Shown here one piece after another: positions 17,614-27,322 of a stretch of 64,000 nt of DNA. Where the stretch lies: the NCBI GenBank assembly GCA_030696845.1, contig JAUYRJ010000069.1, positions 1-64,000 of the forward strand, read 5' to 3'. How positions within the stretch are numbered: the first letter of the stretch is position 1; every line of letters begins with the position of its first letter. Below the pieces are notes generated by a model. The model searched no databases. It saw only the letters and a program-made list of their open reading frames with translations, and was not told the DNA's origin. Made by a program: the position numbers and the translations under genes. Source of the stretch: Polynucleobacter sp. GTDB lineage: Bacteria; Pseudomonadota; Gammaproteobacteria; Burkholderiales; Burkholderiaceae.

Positions 17614-19254
17614 TTAGACGGGCTTACCGATGCTGCGGAAAGCCGCGCACTGAGCAAAGGCTTCCTCGCTGAGCAATAAATTCCTACCCTTGCAAAACTT
17701 GAGCGTCAGCTTGAGTAACTCCTTGATATCGCGGCCGCTGGCAGCTGCGTAGGTTATTGTCAAGCGCTCAACTAGGTCATCGGGCAGTTCAGTGTTGAAC
17801 TGCTGCGCTAACGATTTCCACAGTTGTTTCGCTTGCACTTGTGTCGGTGTCTCGAACTGGATGATGGCGATGCAGCGCGACAAGACGGCGTCATCAATGT
17901 CGGCTACACGGTTGGTGGTCATGAACAGCAAGCCGTTGAAGTACTCGAGGGTACGCAGAAACTCAGCCACGATGGCGTTGTGCTGCAGATCGTTGTCGCG
18001 GCGGCGAATGTAGACGTCGGCCTCGTCGAGCAACAGCACCGAATCCCAACGCGCCGCGCGCCGCAGGATTTTCGAAAGATTGGCTTCCACTGAGCTTGCA
18101 GTCACGCCGAGTTGACCAGAATGTACGCGGTATAGTGGTTTCTCGACGACCTCGGCATAGACCTCTGCTGTCAGCGTCTTGCCTAGGCCAGGCTCGCCTT
18201 TGCACAGGATGGTTGTACCGCCCGACTTACCCTCGACAATGTCCTCCATTAGGAAGTTACGATCAGCGGTCAAGATATCAATCAGGTCGCGATGAGCATG
18301 CGGCAGAACCAGCTTGTCACGCAATTCTGGCTTGTAACGATACGCCTGAACATTTTGCACATGCGCCCATATGCTGCTGTGGTAATCCAGGTGAAATAGG
18401 TGTAGATAGCAATGCTGGGGAATCCGTTCAAAACCCTCGCTGATACCGCTTCCGCGCCAGAAGGTTGCATCGGCGGTGGTGTCAAAGTGGCGCTCCAGCA
18501 GCTCTTCGTCATTGACGCAGCGGGCCGTTGTGCCTGCCTGCAGCCGCATGCATTCGAGTTGAGGACGAGGCCCTTCGCTAGACATCCAGACAGCGCCAGA
18601 AACAGTAAACTGCGCACCAAACTTCGGCTGCATCTGCATGAAACGCTTTAAGTGTGTCTCGTATTCGTTTTTGAATTCCGCACATTCTTTGAAGTAACCA
18701 TAACCCGTCATCAATTCAGGAATCGTGCAATCCAGAATATCTTCGGCATAAAAGGTGATGCTGTAGGTCATGCCAGTACGCCTTAGCCTCGGATCGGTAA
18801 CCGGCCCCCGTTCTGCGGCCTGCAAGGTATTAGCCAGTAGACCGATGATGACGTAAGCTGCACTATCGACAGGCTGCACATAGCGCATGGAATGAACCAG
18901 CCAGGGCAGCAACACACCATCCTTGCCGAGCTTATAGAGCCAGCCATCGATCAGGTCACGCGACAACCAAGCGATCAGACCGGGGATCAGATGCTCCAAG
19001 CTGGGGATTTTTCGGGCAGCCGGTGCGGCGTGGATATTGTCCAGCGCCAACATTTGGAACATCAGCTCACGCTCATTGGCCGAACGGCACAGGCCGTAGA
19101 GTGTATTAAGTGAGGCGGCGTCGAAAAGGTGACTGGGCACCACACGTTTACCTCGGGAACGGCCGTACTCGCTCAGCCGCTTAGCAAGCAGTGAATCTTC
19201 ATTGACCGTTCCAAGTAGCGCATTGGCCAGGGTTTCTGGTATTTCGAATTCCAT
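17614..19254 (-). CDS. AAA+ ATPase with a large uncharacterised N-terminal region
   Basis: Walker A 'CKGEPGLGKTLTAE', Walker B 'VLLLDEADVYI', sensor-1/Arg region 'LLFMTTNRVADIDDAVLSRC'. The first ~300 aa match no family I recognise. Confidence 0.85.
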   Translation of the reverse strand: MEFEIPETLANALLGTVNEDSLLAKRLSEYGRSRGKRVVPSHLFDAASLNTLYGLCRSANERELMFQMLALDNIHAAPAARKIPSLEHLIPGLIAWLSRDLIDGWLYKLGKDGVLLPWLVHSMRYVQPVDSAAYVIIGLLANTLQAAERGPVTDPRLRRTGMTYSITFYAEDILDCTIPELMTGYGYFKECAEFKNEYETHLKRFMQMQPKFGAQFTVSGAVWMSSEGPRPQLECMRLQAGTTARCVNDEELLERHFDTTADATFWRGSGISEGFERIPQHCYLHLFHLDYHSSIWAHVQNVQAYRYKPELRDKLVLPHAHRDLIDILTADRNFLMEDIVEGKSGGTTILCKGEPGLGKTLTAEVYAEVVEKPLYRVHSGQLGVTASSVEANLSKILRRAARWDSVLLLDEADVYIRRRDNDLQHNAIVAEFLRTLEYFNGLLFMTTNRVADIDDAVLSRCIAIIQFETPTQVQAKQLWKSLAQQFNTELPDDLVERLTITYAAASGRDIKELLKLTLKFCKGRNLLLSEEAFAQCAAFRSIGKPV

Positions 19255-19610
19255 GTGTTCTTTTTACTCTTTTTAATAAATCATAGAAAGCTAGGTCTGA
19301 AACATACTTGACTGCAGTCAATGCGAGCCAAAATAGGGTCCATTTGGGGGTGGTGTTCGCCCGAACCGGCCAAATCAAGCAGTTGAAAGCGCGGAAATAC
19401 AAGGATGCCAATAGTAATATTACGCATAGGTTTAACACACTACACAGCAAGCTAATTAAGTGCCATGACTGGATTAAATGATGTCCACATATGAAAATAG
19501 TGTGCCTTATTTACATTCTAATATGACTTAAATTGTCTGAACAGTAAAAAAATAGACACAAATGGTTAGCTCATAAGACAACCGTTACTTAAATTAACGC
19601 TCAAAAGACA

Positions 19611-19640
19611 AAACCCCCACCATTGCTGATGAGGGTTTGC
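19611..19640 (-). terminator. Probable terminator of the rpsU-...-rpoD-tRNA unit
   Basis: Minus strand CAAACCC...GGGTTTTG imperfect hairpin followed by a T-rich stretch, just after the tRNA 3' CCA. Confidence 0.45.
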
Positions 19641-19645
19641 TTTTC

Positions 19646-19722
19646 TGGTGGGCCCACCAGGACTTGAACCTGGGACCAAAGGATTATGAGTCCTCTGCTC
19701 TAACCAACTGAGCTATGGGCCC
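19646..19722 (-). tRNA. tRNA with CAU anticodon, probably tRNA-Ile2 (k2CAU); elongator Met not excluded
   Basis: GGGCCCATAGCTCAGTTGGTTAGAGCAGAGGACTCATAATCCTTTGGTCCCAGGTTCAAGTCCTGGTGGGCCCACCA: full cloverleaf, encoded CCA, loop CTCATAA. Confidence 0.93.
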
Positions 19723-19735
19723 GTTAGTCTTTATA

Positions 19736-22354
19736 TCAATCTTCCTCGAGGAAGGTTTTGAGTTTGTCGCTGCGGCTTGGATGGCGCATCTTCCTTAAGG
19801 CCTTGGCTTCAATTTGACGAATACGTTCACGCGTCACATCGAATTGCTTACCAACTTCCTCAAGAGTATGGTCTGTACTCATCTCCACGCCAAAACGCAT
19901 GCGCAACACTTTTGCTTCGCGTGGCGTTAGAGAATCCAGAACATCCTTCACTACATCGCGCATCGAATCGTGCAAGGCGGCTTCAGCTGGAGCTAAAGTA
20001 TTGCCATCTTCAATGAAATCACCCAAATGCGAGTCTTCATCATCACCAATTGGAGTCTCCATTGAAATTGGCTCTTTGGCGATTTTCATGATCTTGCGAA
20101 TCTTGTCCTCTGGTATCTCCATCTTCAGGGCAAGCGTCGCCGCATCTGGCTCGTGCCCGGTCTCTTGCAGGATCTGACGGCTGATGCGGTTCATCTTATT
20201 GATGGTCTCAATCATGTGCACCGGAATACGAATCGTGCGGGCTTGATCTGCGATCGAACGCGTAATCGCCTGACGAATCCACCACGTCGCATAAGTGGAG
20301 AACTTATAGCCACGACGGTATTCAAATTTATCCACCGCCTTCATGAGACCAATATTGCCCTCTTGAATCAGATCCAAGAATTGAAGGCCGCGATTAGTGT
20401 ACTTTTTAGCAATCGAGATAACCAAACGCAAGTTCGCTACAGTCATCTCACGCTTCGCTTCACGAGCGCGTTTCTCGCCCGCAATCATTTGCTTATTGAC
20501 TTCTTTTAGCTCAGGCAGCGGCAGAACAACGCGAGTCTGAATATCGATCAGTTTCTGTTGTAGCTCCTGAATAGCAGGGACATTCCGCTCCAGCAACGCG
20601 CTGTACGGCTTGTTTTCTTTCAGGAGATTTGCCGTCCACTTTAAGTTCATGGACATTTTGGGGAAATCCTTGAGGACTTCGCCGCGGGGCACGCCAACCT
20701 TATCCACTAATAAACTCACGATGCCACGCTCTAATTTCCACACTTGGTCTACTTGTGAGCGCATGGTGTCACACAACTTCTCAACGCTCTTCGCAGTTAA
20801 ACGGAAACCGAGCAACTCATTACGAATCGCCTCTTGCGCCTTGATGTAGGCAGGGCAGTTATACCCATCGCGATCATAGGCACGGCGCATTTTGTCAGCC
20901 TGAGCGCGGATGATGGCGAATTTCTCGAGCGAGATTTGCTTGAGTTCTTCGAGCTGCTTTGCGCTAGCGGTACTTGAACCACCGCCACCGCCGCCACTGT
21001 CTTCCTCGCCGGCATCCTCATCGCCTTCGCTCGCCTCTAAATCCTCTTCGGGCTCATCCGGACCCAGCTGAATGTCTTCGGCATTTGGGTCAACCAAACC
21101 ATCGACGAACTGATCAATCTCCATTTCGCCAGTAACGATTTTGTCAGCATTATCAATAATTTCGGCAATGGTCACTGGGCAGGCCGATAAAGCCATCACC
21201 ATATCTTTAAGGCCAGCCTCGATCTTTTTAGCAATAACGATCTCGCCTTCACGAGTCAGTAGATCGACAGTACCCATTTCGCGCATATACATCCGCACGG
21301 GGTCGGTTGTGCGGCCAAACTCCGAATCCACGGTGGAAAGAGCGGCTTCAGCCTCTTCCTCAGCCTCTTCTTCAGAAGTACCCGTAATGCCATTCTCATT
21401 CAAGAGGAGTGTTTCTGCGTCTGGTGCCTGTTCGTAAACGGTAATACCGATATCGTTGAGCAAACCAATTAAGGTCTCTAGCGCATCCGCATCCGATAAC
21501 TCATCGGACATCACATCATTCATTTCGCCGTGCGTTAAATAGCCTTTTGACTTACCCATTTTGATGAGGGTCTTCAGGCGTGCGCGACGTAACTCTTGCT
21601 GCTCTTCTGATCCGAGCTGCTGAGCGGCAAACTCTTTTAAGAGCGCCTTTTCTTTTGCCTTACGATCACGCGCTTTTTGACGGTCGGTGCGATTATCCTC
21701 GCCCGACTCGGCGGCTGCGGCGTCTGCTTTTACTTTGCGGCCCTTGCCTTTTTTGCCTTCGTCGGCATCACCCTCTAGATCAACTTCAGGCAACTCTTCT
21801 TCGGCGTTTGCTTCGACCTTTGTCTTGGCTTTTGCTTTCGCTTTTTCCTCTACCGGCGATTCAACTGACTTGCTTTTTTTGACCGGAAGCTCTTTTTCTG
21901 CCTTTGCTGGCTTCTGCGCTTTTACTGGCGCTTCTTTTTTGACTGGCTTTGCTGGCACTTTTGCTGCCGGTTTTACGAGTTTGCTTACTGGCTTTGCGGT
22001 TGCTTTCACAGGCTTAGTTGCTGCTTTGGTTGCCGGCTTTTTTGCTGCTGCCTTAGGGGCTGGTTTGGCTGTTTTGCTTACAGGCTTTGCTGCGGCCTTC
22101 GGGGCTGGCTTTTTGGCTGCAGCCTTTGCTGCTGGTTTGGCTGCTGCTTTAGCAGCTGTTTTAGCTTTGCTTGGCGCTGGTTTTTTAGCGACTGCTTTAC
22201 CCTTTGCGGTTGCAAGCGCTTTCTTCGGTGCGGATTTAGCGGCGGGCTTGGATTTTGCAGTCACAGCACCCTTTTTGGCTACAGGTTTGGCTTTTTTTGC
22301 TGCAGGTGTATTTTTCACGGGTTTGCTTGTCTTCTTGGTCTTGGTGCTTGGCAT
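19736..22354 (-). CDS. rpoD: RNA polymerase primary sigma factor RpoD with a very long Lys/Ala/Pro-rich N-terminal extension
   Basis: Region 2 '[65 protein letters not shown]', region 4 '[51 protein letters not shown]'. Confidence 0.98.
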   Translation of the reverse strand: MPSTKTKKTSKPVKNTPAAKKAKPVAKKGAVTAKSKPAAKSAPKKALATAKGKAVAKKPAPSKAKTAAKAAAKPAAKAAAKKPAPKAAAKPVSKTAKPAPKAAAKKPATKAATKPVKATAKPVSKLVKPAAKVPAKPVKKEAPVKAQKPAKAEKELPVKKSKSVESPVEEKAKAKAKTKVEANAEEELPEVDLEGDADEGKKGKGRKVKADAAAAESGEDNRTDRQKARDRKAKEKALLKEFAAQQLGSEEQQELRRARLKTLIKMGKSKGYLTHGEMNDVMSDELSDADALETLIGLLNDIGITVYEQAPDAETLLLNENGITGTSEEEAEEEAEAALSTVDSEFGRTTDPVRMYMREMGTVDLLTREGEIVIAKKIEAGLKDMVMALSACPVTIAEIIDNADKIVTGEMEIDQFVDGLVDPNAEDIQLGPDEPEEDLEASEGDEDAGEEDSGGGGGGSSTASAKQLEELKQISLEKFAIIRAQADKMRRAYDRDGYNCPAYIKAQEAIRNELLGFRLTAKSVEKLCDTMRSQVDQVWKLERGIVSLLVDKVGVPRGEVLKDFPKMSMNLKWTANLLKENKPYSALLERNVPAIQELQQKLIDIQTRVVLPLPELKEVNKQMIAGEKRAREAKREMTVANLRLVISIAKKYTNRGLQFLDLIQEGNIGLMKAVDKFEYRRGYKFSTYATWWIRQAITRSIADQARTIRIPVHMIETINKMNRISRQILQETGHEPDAATLALKMEIPEDKIRKIMKIAKEPISMETPIGDDEDSHLGDFIEDGNTLAPAEAALHDSMRDVVKDVLDSLTPREAKVLRMRFGVEMSTDHTLEEVGKQFDVTRERIRQIEAKALRKMRHPSRSDKLKTFLEED

Positions 22355-22576
22355 ATGTTAGCGCTCACTTACATTATTGATTACAATATCAACGGATTCA
22401 GAACTTTGCCTAATCCTCCCGCCGGAAATAGCTCAAAACAATGGCGCAAGTGGCTGAATTAAATCAATTTTTTTCTCTGGAGAGAGGATTATAGTCGATT
22501 CAGTATTTTCTGACTTCAGAAAAGGAAAAAAACTAGCCCAAGAAAGCGATTGTTAGGCGGGCAAGGCAATTCATTT

Positions 22577-24514
22577 CTAGGCAAATTTCAGGCGCTCGCC
22601 CAGCTCGCGATACCGCGCCCGGTCCGCATCAGTCGCAGTGCCACTTGAAATGCGCTCGGTAATCTCAGTCATTTCCGTCTTTAACTGGATTAGCTCGAGT
22701 TTTTTGAGTGCGCCCTCCAAGTCGGCTGCCGCGCCTGCTGCATCCAAATCGGAACTCATGACTCGCTTGCGCAAAATGTCATACATGGGAGCAAATTCAC
22801 TTCTCGAGAGCTGCTCCTGAAAGAGAGCAAACGATCCAGACCCAACCGTGGCCTCACTGTCACTAGGTGATGACTCCATCCGGTCGCATTCTTTTAATAA
22901 ATCGGCCATCAGCGCCAATGCATTGGCTGAACGCAACTCTGCCGCCTTTAGCGCGAGCGCGCGACGCTCTGCATTCAATTGCTTACCCAAGTGCGGAAAT
23001 TGAATCAAGACTCGCAACATCTGCTCGGCTAAATCCATTGGCGCATTGGGTGGTGGAATATAGGGTGCCGCGGTCTTTTTAGAATAGCCGCCCTTACCGG
23101 GCTGCCAGGCATTATTTTGAGTACGGGTAGTGGCATTGCCTTTTGATACCGCGCCCGCCTGGGGGAAGCTGCCTCTTGCGGGACCGAGTGCTACTGCGGG
23201 CGCAATAGATAAACCACAAAATGCCTCTAGCTCAGGGGCTGTGGATGCGGTCCGAATCGCAAGCTCACGCACCATCTGCGAACGCAGGGCAATCGGTGGC
23301 ATCGATAAAAATAAGGGTTTTGCGGCGTGGTGCGTTTGAGCGCGTCCCTCTGGCGTAGTGAGATCATGACCGTCACTGGCAATCTTAAAAAAGAAGCTGG
23401 AAATCGACATCGCTTCTTTAATCACTTTTTCAAACGCGGGCCCGCCATAGGTCCGCACATAACTATCCGGATCGTGTTCGGTCGGCAAAAATAAGAAACG
23501 GATTTCTTTATCGTCTGACATTAAGGGCAGGCAAGCCTCTAGGGCCCGTTGCGCAGCGCGCTGACCCGCGGCATCGCCATCAAATGAAAAGACAATCCGA
23601 TCCGTTTGGCGCAGCAATAGGCGGATGTGATTCGCAGTACAGGCGGTGCCTAAAGTGGCAACCGCATTGGGAAAACCCAGCTGCGCTAAGGCGACAACAT
23701 CCATATAGCCTTCACAAACCAAGACGTACTCTTGAGCGCGTATTGCCTGGCGTGCCTCAAACAAACCATAAAGCGTATTGCCCTTAGAAAATAAAGGGGT
23801 CTCCGGTGAGTTAAGGTACTTCGGCTCGCCTTGATCCAGTATGCGACCACCAAAGCCAATAACTTGACCTTTGTGGTTACGAATCGGAAACATAATCCGA
23901 TCTCGAAAGCGATCGTAACGCCGTGCGGTTTGGGTGGACTCGCTTGGCTCACTCTGAATTAACAGTCCCCCTTCGAGCAAGGGCTTTGCAGTCGCATCAT
24001 CCGTATAACTGCCAAACACCGCCTCTAAACCCTGCCAGCCATCCGGTGCGTATCCCAAAGAATAGCGTTTTGCGATTTCACCCGTGAGGCCGCGGTTTTT
24101 CAAGTACTCAATTGCGCGTGGCGCCCCTTTAAGCTGGGCTTTATACCAATCTGCCGCAAGCCCCATCACCTCACTCAAGGCCATAGCCTGCTGCTGCCGC
24201 GCGACATCCTGACTGGTGCGCTCTTCTCGCGGAACGCTTAGACCCGCAGAGCGAGCAAGCTCCTCAATGGTTTCAACATAGCCCAGCCCAGCATATTCCA
24301 TCAAAAAACCGATGGCCGAGCCATGCGCGCCACAGCCAAAGCAGTGATAAAACTGCTTAGTTGGCGAAACGGAAAATGAAGGGGATTTCTCTTGATGAAA
24401 TGGGCAGAGCCCTTGGTAATTTGCACCAGCCTTTTTTAATTTAACGTGCTGCCCAACCACATCAACGATGTCAACCCGATTGAGAAGATCGGCAATGAAG
24501 GATTGAGGGATCAT
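22577..24514 (-). CDS. dnaG: DNA primase
   Basis: Zn-binding 'CPFHQEKSPSFSVSPTKQFYHCFGCGAHG', TOPRIM 'EGYMDVVALAQLG'. Start MIPQSFIADLL likely at 24514 (ORF start 24529). Confidence 0.97.
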   Translation of the reverse strand: MIPQSFIADLLNRVDIVDVVGQHVKLKKAGANYQGLCPFHQEKSPSFSVSPTKQFYHCFGCGAHGSAIGFLMEYAGLGYVETIEELARSAGLSVPREERTSQDVARQQQAMALSEVMGLAADWYKAQLKGAPRAIEYLKNRGLTGEIAKRYSLGYAPDGWQGLEAVFGSYTDDATAKPLLEGGLLIQSEPSESTQTARRYDRFRDRIMFPIRNHKGQVIGFGGRILDQGEPKYLNSPETPLFSKGNTLYGLFEARQAIRAQEYVLVCEGYMDVVALAQLGFPNAVATLGTACTANHIRLLLRQTDRIVFSFDGDAAGQRAAQRALEACLPLMSDDKEIRFLFLPTEHDPDSYVRTYGGPAFEKVIKEAMSISSFFFKIASDGHDLTTPEGRAQTHHAAKPLFLSMPPIALRSQMVRELAIRTASTAPELEAFCGLSIAPAVALGPARGSFPQAGAVSKGNATTRTQNNAWQPGKGGYSKKTAAPYIPPPNAPMDLAEQMLRVLIQFPHLGKQLNAERRALALKAAELRSANALALMADLLKECDRMESSPSDSEATVGSGSFALFQEQLSRSEFAPMYDILRKRVMSSDLDAAGAAADLEGALKKLELIQLKTEMTEITERISSGTATDADRARYRELGERLKFA

Positions 24515-24538
24515 GCCCATAGCACGCAAGTCAGCAGT

Positions 24539-24985
24539 TTATTGAGCGAGCGCGGCCTTGACCAAGCCCGACACTGCCGCCATGTCGGCCTTGCCAGCTA
24601 GCTTTGACTTCAAAGCGCCAATTACCTTACCCATATCTTGGGGGCCTGTTGCGCCCAGTTCGGCAATCGTACTAGCAACCGTTGCAGCTACCTCCGCCTC
24701 GGATAATTGAGCCGGTAGATACGCCTGCAAAATCGCCATCTCGGCCGCCTCGATCGCCACCAAATCCGCGCGGCCTGCCTTATCAAACTGACTAATGGAG
24801 TCCTTACGCTGCTTAATCAGCTTCTCCACAATCGCAATGATGCCGGCGTCATCAACCACCACCCGCTCATCCACTTCACGCTGCTTGATTGCTGCCAGCA
24901 AAAGGCGAATGGCGCCGAGGCGCTCGGCCTCTTTGGCACGCATGGCGTTTTTCATATCTTCGGTAATTTGGTCTTTGAGGCTCAT
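24539..24985 (-). CDS. GatB/YqeY domain protein
   Basis: 'MSLKDQITEDMKNAMRAKEAERLGAIRLLLAAIKQREVD', 'DMGKVIGALKSKLAGKADMAAVSGLVK'. Confidence 0.93.
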   Translation of the reverse strand: MSLKDQITEDMKNAMRAKEAERLGAIRLLLAAIKQREVDERVVVDDAGIIAIVEKLIKQRKDSISQFDKAGRADLVAIEAAEMAILQAYLPAQLSEAEVAATVASTIAELGATGPQDMGKVIGALKSKLAGKADMAAVSGLVKAALAQ

Positions 24986-25029
24986 CGTATTTCCTTGAAA
25001 TTTTTTTATATCAATTCAGGTCAATGCAA

Positions 25030-25066
25030 AAAACAAAAACCCGCTGCGCATTACCGTCAGCGGGCT
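25030..25066 (-). terminator. Hairpin downstream of rpsU
   Basis: Minus strand CCCGCTG-N11-CAGCGGGTTTTTGTTTTTT. Confidence 0.75.
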
Positions 25067-25110
25067 GAGTAGCGACTCGTTTAATGGAGCGCCTGTTTGG
25101 GGTTGCCCTT

Positions 25111-25323
25111 TTAGTACAGCTTCTTAGGCAACATTTGGCTACGAATGCGCTTGTAGTGGCGCTTGGCAGCAGCCGCTTTCTTGCGCTTACGCTCAGCCGT
25201 TGGCTTCTCATAGAACTCGCGGGCACGCAAGTCGGTCAGGAGGCCGTTTTTTTCAATGGTGCGCTTGAAACGGCGTAATGCCACTTCAAAAGGCTCGTTT
25301 TCGCGGAGGCGGACTGTAGTCAT
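25111..25323 (-). CDS. rpsU: 30S ribosomal protein S21
   Basis: '[59 protein letters not shown]'. Confidence 0.97.
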   Translation of the reverse strand: MTTVRLRENEPFEVALRRFKRTIEKNGLLTDLRAREFYEKPTAERKRKKAAAAKRHYKRIRSQMLPKKLY

Positions 25324-25396
25324 GCTGGTTTAACTCGTATATGCTCGAATGATCGAAATTAACTGAATCACGGATTCTAGCACGGCTAAACGAAAA

Positions 25397-26449
25397 ATGA
25401 TTGTTTTAGGTATAGAAACTTCTTGCGACGAGACTGGTATTGCGGTTTACGACACCACAGCCTGGGAAACGGGCAGGCCCGCCAGCGATGGCGTATTGGG
25501 GCAAGCCCTACACTCCCAGATCGCCATGCACCGCGATTACGGGGGCGTTGTGCCAGAACTGGCCTCTAGGGACCATATTCGGCGGGTTTTACCCCTGCTA
25601 GACGAGGCTTTGGCGCAGGCGAAGACCCCCCTCCAAGCGATCGATGCTGTTGCGTACACCCAAGGGCCGGGATTGGCTGGCGCGCTGCTGGTTGGAACCG
25701 CCTTTGGGCGATCCCTTGCCTTAGCCCTCAATAAACCCTCGATTGGGGTTCACCACCTTGAGGGACACCTCTTATCCCCTCTTTTGGGTGAATCTGCCCC
25801 CGAATTCCCCTTTATCGCTTTATTGGTTTCGGGCGGTCACACCCAATTAATGCAAGTCGAGGGGATTGGCAAATACCAGCTACTGGGCGAGACCGTAGAC
25901 GATGCCGCTGGCGAGGCTTTTGATAAAACAGCCAAGCTTCTGGGGTTGGACTACCCCGGCGGAGCAGCTGTTTCTCTGCTTGCGGAATCAGGGGCTCCCG
26001 GTCGCTTTGAGCTCCCAAAGCCGATGCTGCATTCGGGGGATTTGGATTTTTCTTTTTCAGGCCTCAAAACCGCCGTTCTGAACCAAGTCAACCGCTTTGC
26101 GCCCAAAGACTCCGCCGAAACAGGGCAGTTCCACGCCGATCTCGCAAGGGCGTTTGTTGACTCGCTGGTGACTGTGCTTGTTGAAAAATCGGCAAAAGCG
26201 ATTGCTCAGACCGGTAGCCGCCATTTGGTGTTAGCGGGCGGTGTTGGGGCAAACAAACAACTGCGGGCAGCACTCAATCAACGCGCCCAGATTGATGGAT
26301 TTACAGTGCATTACCCACCACTGCATTTGTGTACCGATAACGGGGTCATGATTGCCTTCGCAGGGGCGCTGCGTTTGTTAGCGGGTCATCGGGATGAGCC
26401 CACCCCTGCATTTGACGTTAAGCCCCGTTGGGACTTAACGGCTGCATAA
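25397..26449 (+). CDS. tsaD: tRNA N6-adenosine threonylcarbamoyltransferase TsaD
   Basis: '[19 protein letters not shown]', '[12 protein letters not shown]', '[12 protein letters not shown]', '[10 protein letters not shown]'. Confidence 0.97.
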   Translation: MIVLGIETSCDETGIAVYDTTAWETGRPASDGVLGQALHSQIAMHRDYGGVVPELASRDHIRRVLPLLDEALAQAKTPLQAIDAVAYTQGPGLAGALLVGTAFGRSLALALNKPSIGVHHLEGHLLSPLLGESAPEFPFIALLVSGGHTQLMQVEGIGKYQLLGETVDDAAGEAFDKTAKLLGLDYPGGAAVSLLAESGAPGRFELPKPMLHSGDLDFSFSGLKTAVLNQVNRFAPKDSAETGQFHADLARAFVDSLVTVLVEKSAKAIAQTGSRHLVLAGGVGANKQLRAALNQRAQIDGFTVHYPPLHLCTDNGVMIAFAGALRLLAGHRDEPTPAFDVKPRWDLTAA

Positions 26450-26454
26450 GCCAA

Positions 26455-27279
26455 TTAATCCAGGGTAATCCGAGCGTAGGCGCTGTGATTGTGGATTGAC
26501 TCGAAATTTTCCGCTTCCACAGTCAAGGCCAAAATGCGGGAGTCTTGCTTTAATCGGCCAGCAACATCACGCACTAGATCTTCGACAAACTTCGGATTGT
26601 CGTAAGCGCGTTCAGTTACCCACTTCTCATCCGGCCGTTTGAGTAAACCCCACAGCTCACTGGATGCCTCACTTTCAGCCGCAGAGACCAGCTCTTCGAC
26701 CGTCATGGTTGTGGCGGAATCCAGCTCAACCGACATCGTCACGTGCGAGCGTTGATTATGGGCGCCGTAATCGGAAATCTCTTTCGAGCATGGGCATAGA
26801 CTCATTACCGGAACTACGGCCTGGAGGGTCAAAGCAACATCAATTTGACCATCTTCATTTTGAATGGCAGTTGCCGACCATGTAACGTCGTAGTCCATCA
26901 AACTTTCAACCCCAGAAACCGGCGCGGCTTTTTTAACAAAGTGGGTGTAGGTGAACTCAATACACCCCTCTGTTGCTTCTAGCAAAGGCAACATCTTGCG
27001 CGACATCGATACCAAAAGAGCCCCGTCCATTTCAGCAGCTTGCTCTTGCAGAAGAGCAATAAAACGCGACATGTGCGTACCCTTAACATGCTCTGGCAAT
27101 GCCACATCCATAGCAAAGGTGCCCACCGTAGGAAAGGAACCCTGGCTAGTGCGAATGGTTAGCGGATGACGCAAACCCCGAATACCCACTTGCTCAATGG
27201 GCAAGGCGCGATCATCGCGCTTGGACTGCACATCGGGCATCGACTGGGGTTTTAAAAATGCGGTATTGATATCGTTCAT
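26455..27279 (-). CDS. folE2: GTP cyclohydrolase FolE2
   Basis: '[26 protein letters not shown]', 'YARITLD'. Likely start [12 protein letters not shown] at 27279. Confidence 0.94.
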   Translation of the reverse strand: MNDINTAFLKPQSMPDVQSKRDDRALPIEQVGIRGLRHPLTIRTSQGSFPTVGTFAMDVALPEHVKGTHMSRFIALLQEQAAEMDGALLVSMSRKMLPLLEATEGCIEFTYTHFVKKAAPVSGVESLMDYDVTWSATAIQNEDGQIDVALTLQAVVPVMSLCPCSKEISDYGAHNQRSHVTMSVELDSATTMTVEELVSAAESEASSELWGLLKRPDEKWVTERAYDNPKFVEDLVRDVAGRLKQDSRILALTVEAENFESIHNHSAYARITLD

Positions 27280-27322
27280 CTCCGTATTTTCAGGCAAAAC
27301 CAACTTATTTGCCTAATTTGGC

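Noticed and set aside
17243-18651. Several plus- and minus-strand ORFs overlapping the AAA+ gene
   Set aside because: GC-rich shadow ORFs; AAA+ frame has unmistakable Walker motifs.
16855-19610. A complete TniA/Tn7-like transposon bounded by TGTC...GACA
   Set aside because: Putative ends are not convincingly inverted-repeat related, flanking 5-mers (CTGTT vs AAACC) show no target duplication, and no transposase is present.
21687-22361. 224-aa plus-strand ORF opposite rpoD
   Set aside because: Antisense shadow of the Lys/Ala repeat (gives Phe/Ala/Gly-rich nonsense); no RBS or family resemblance.
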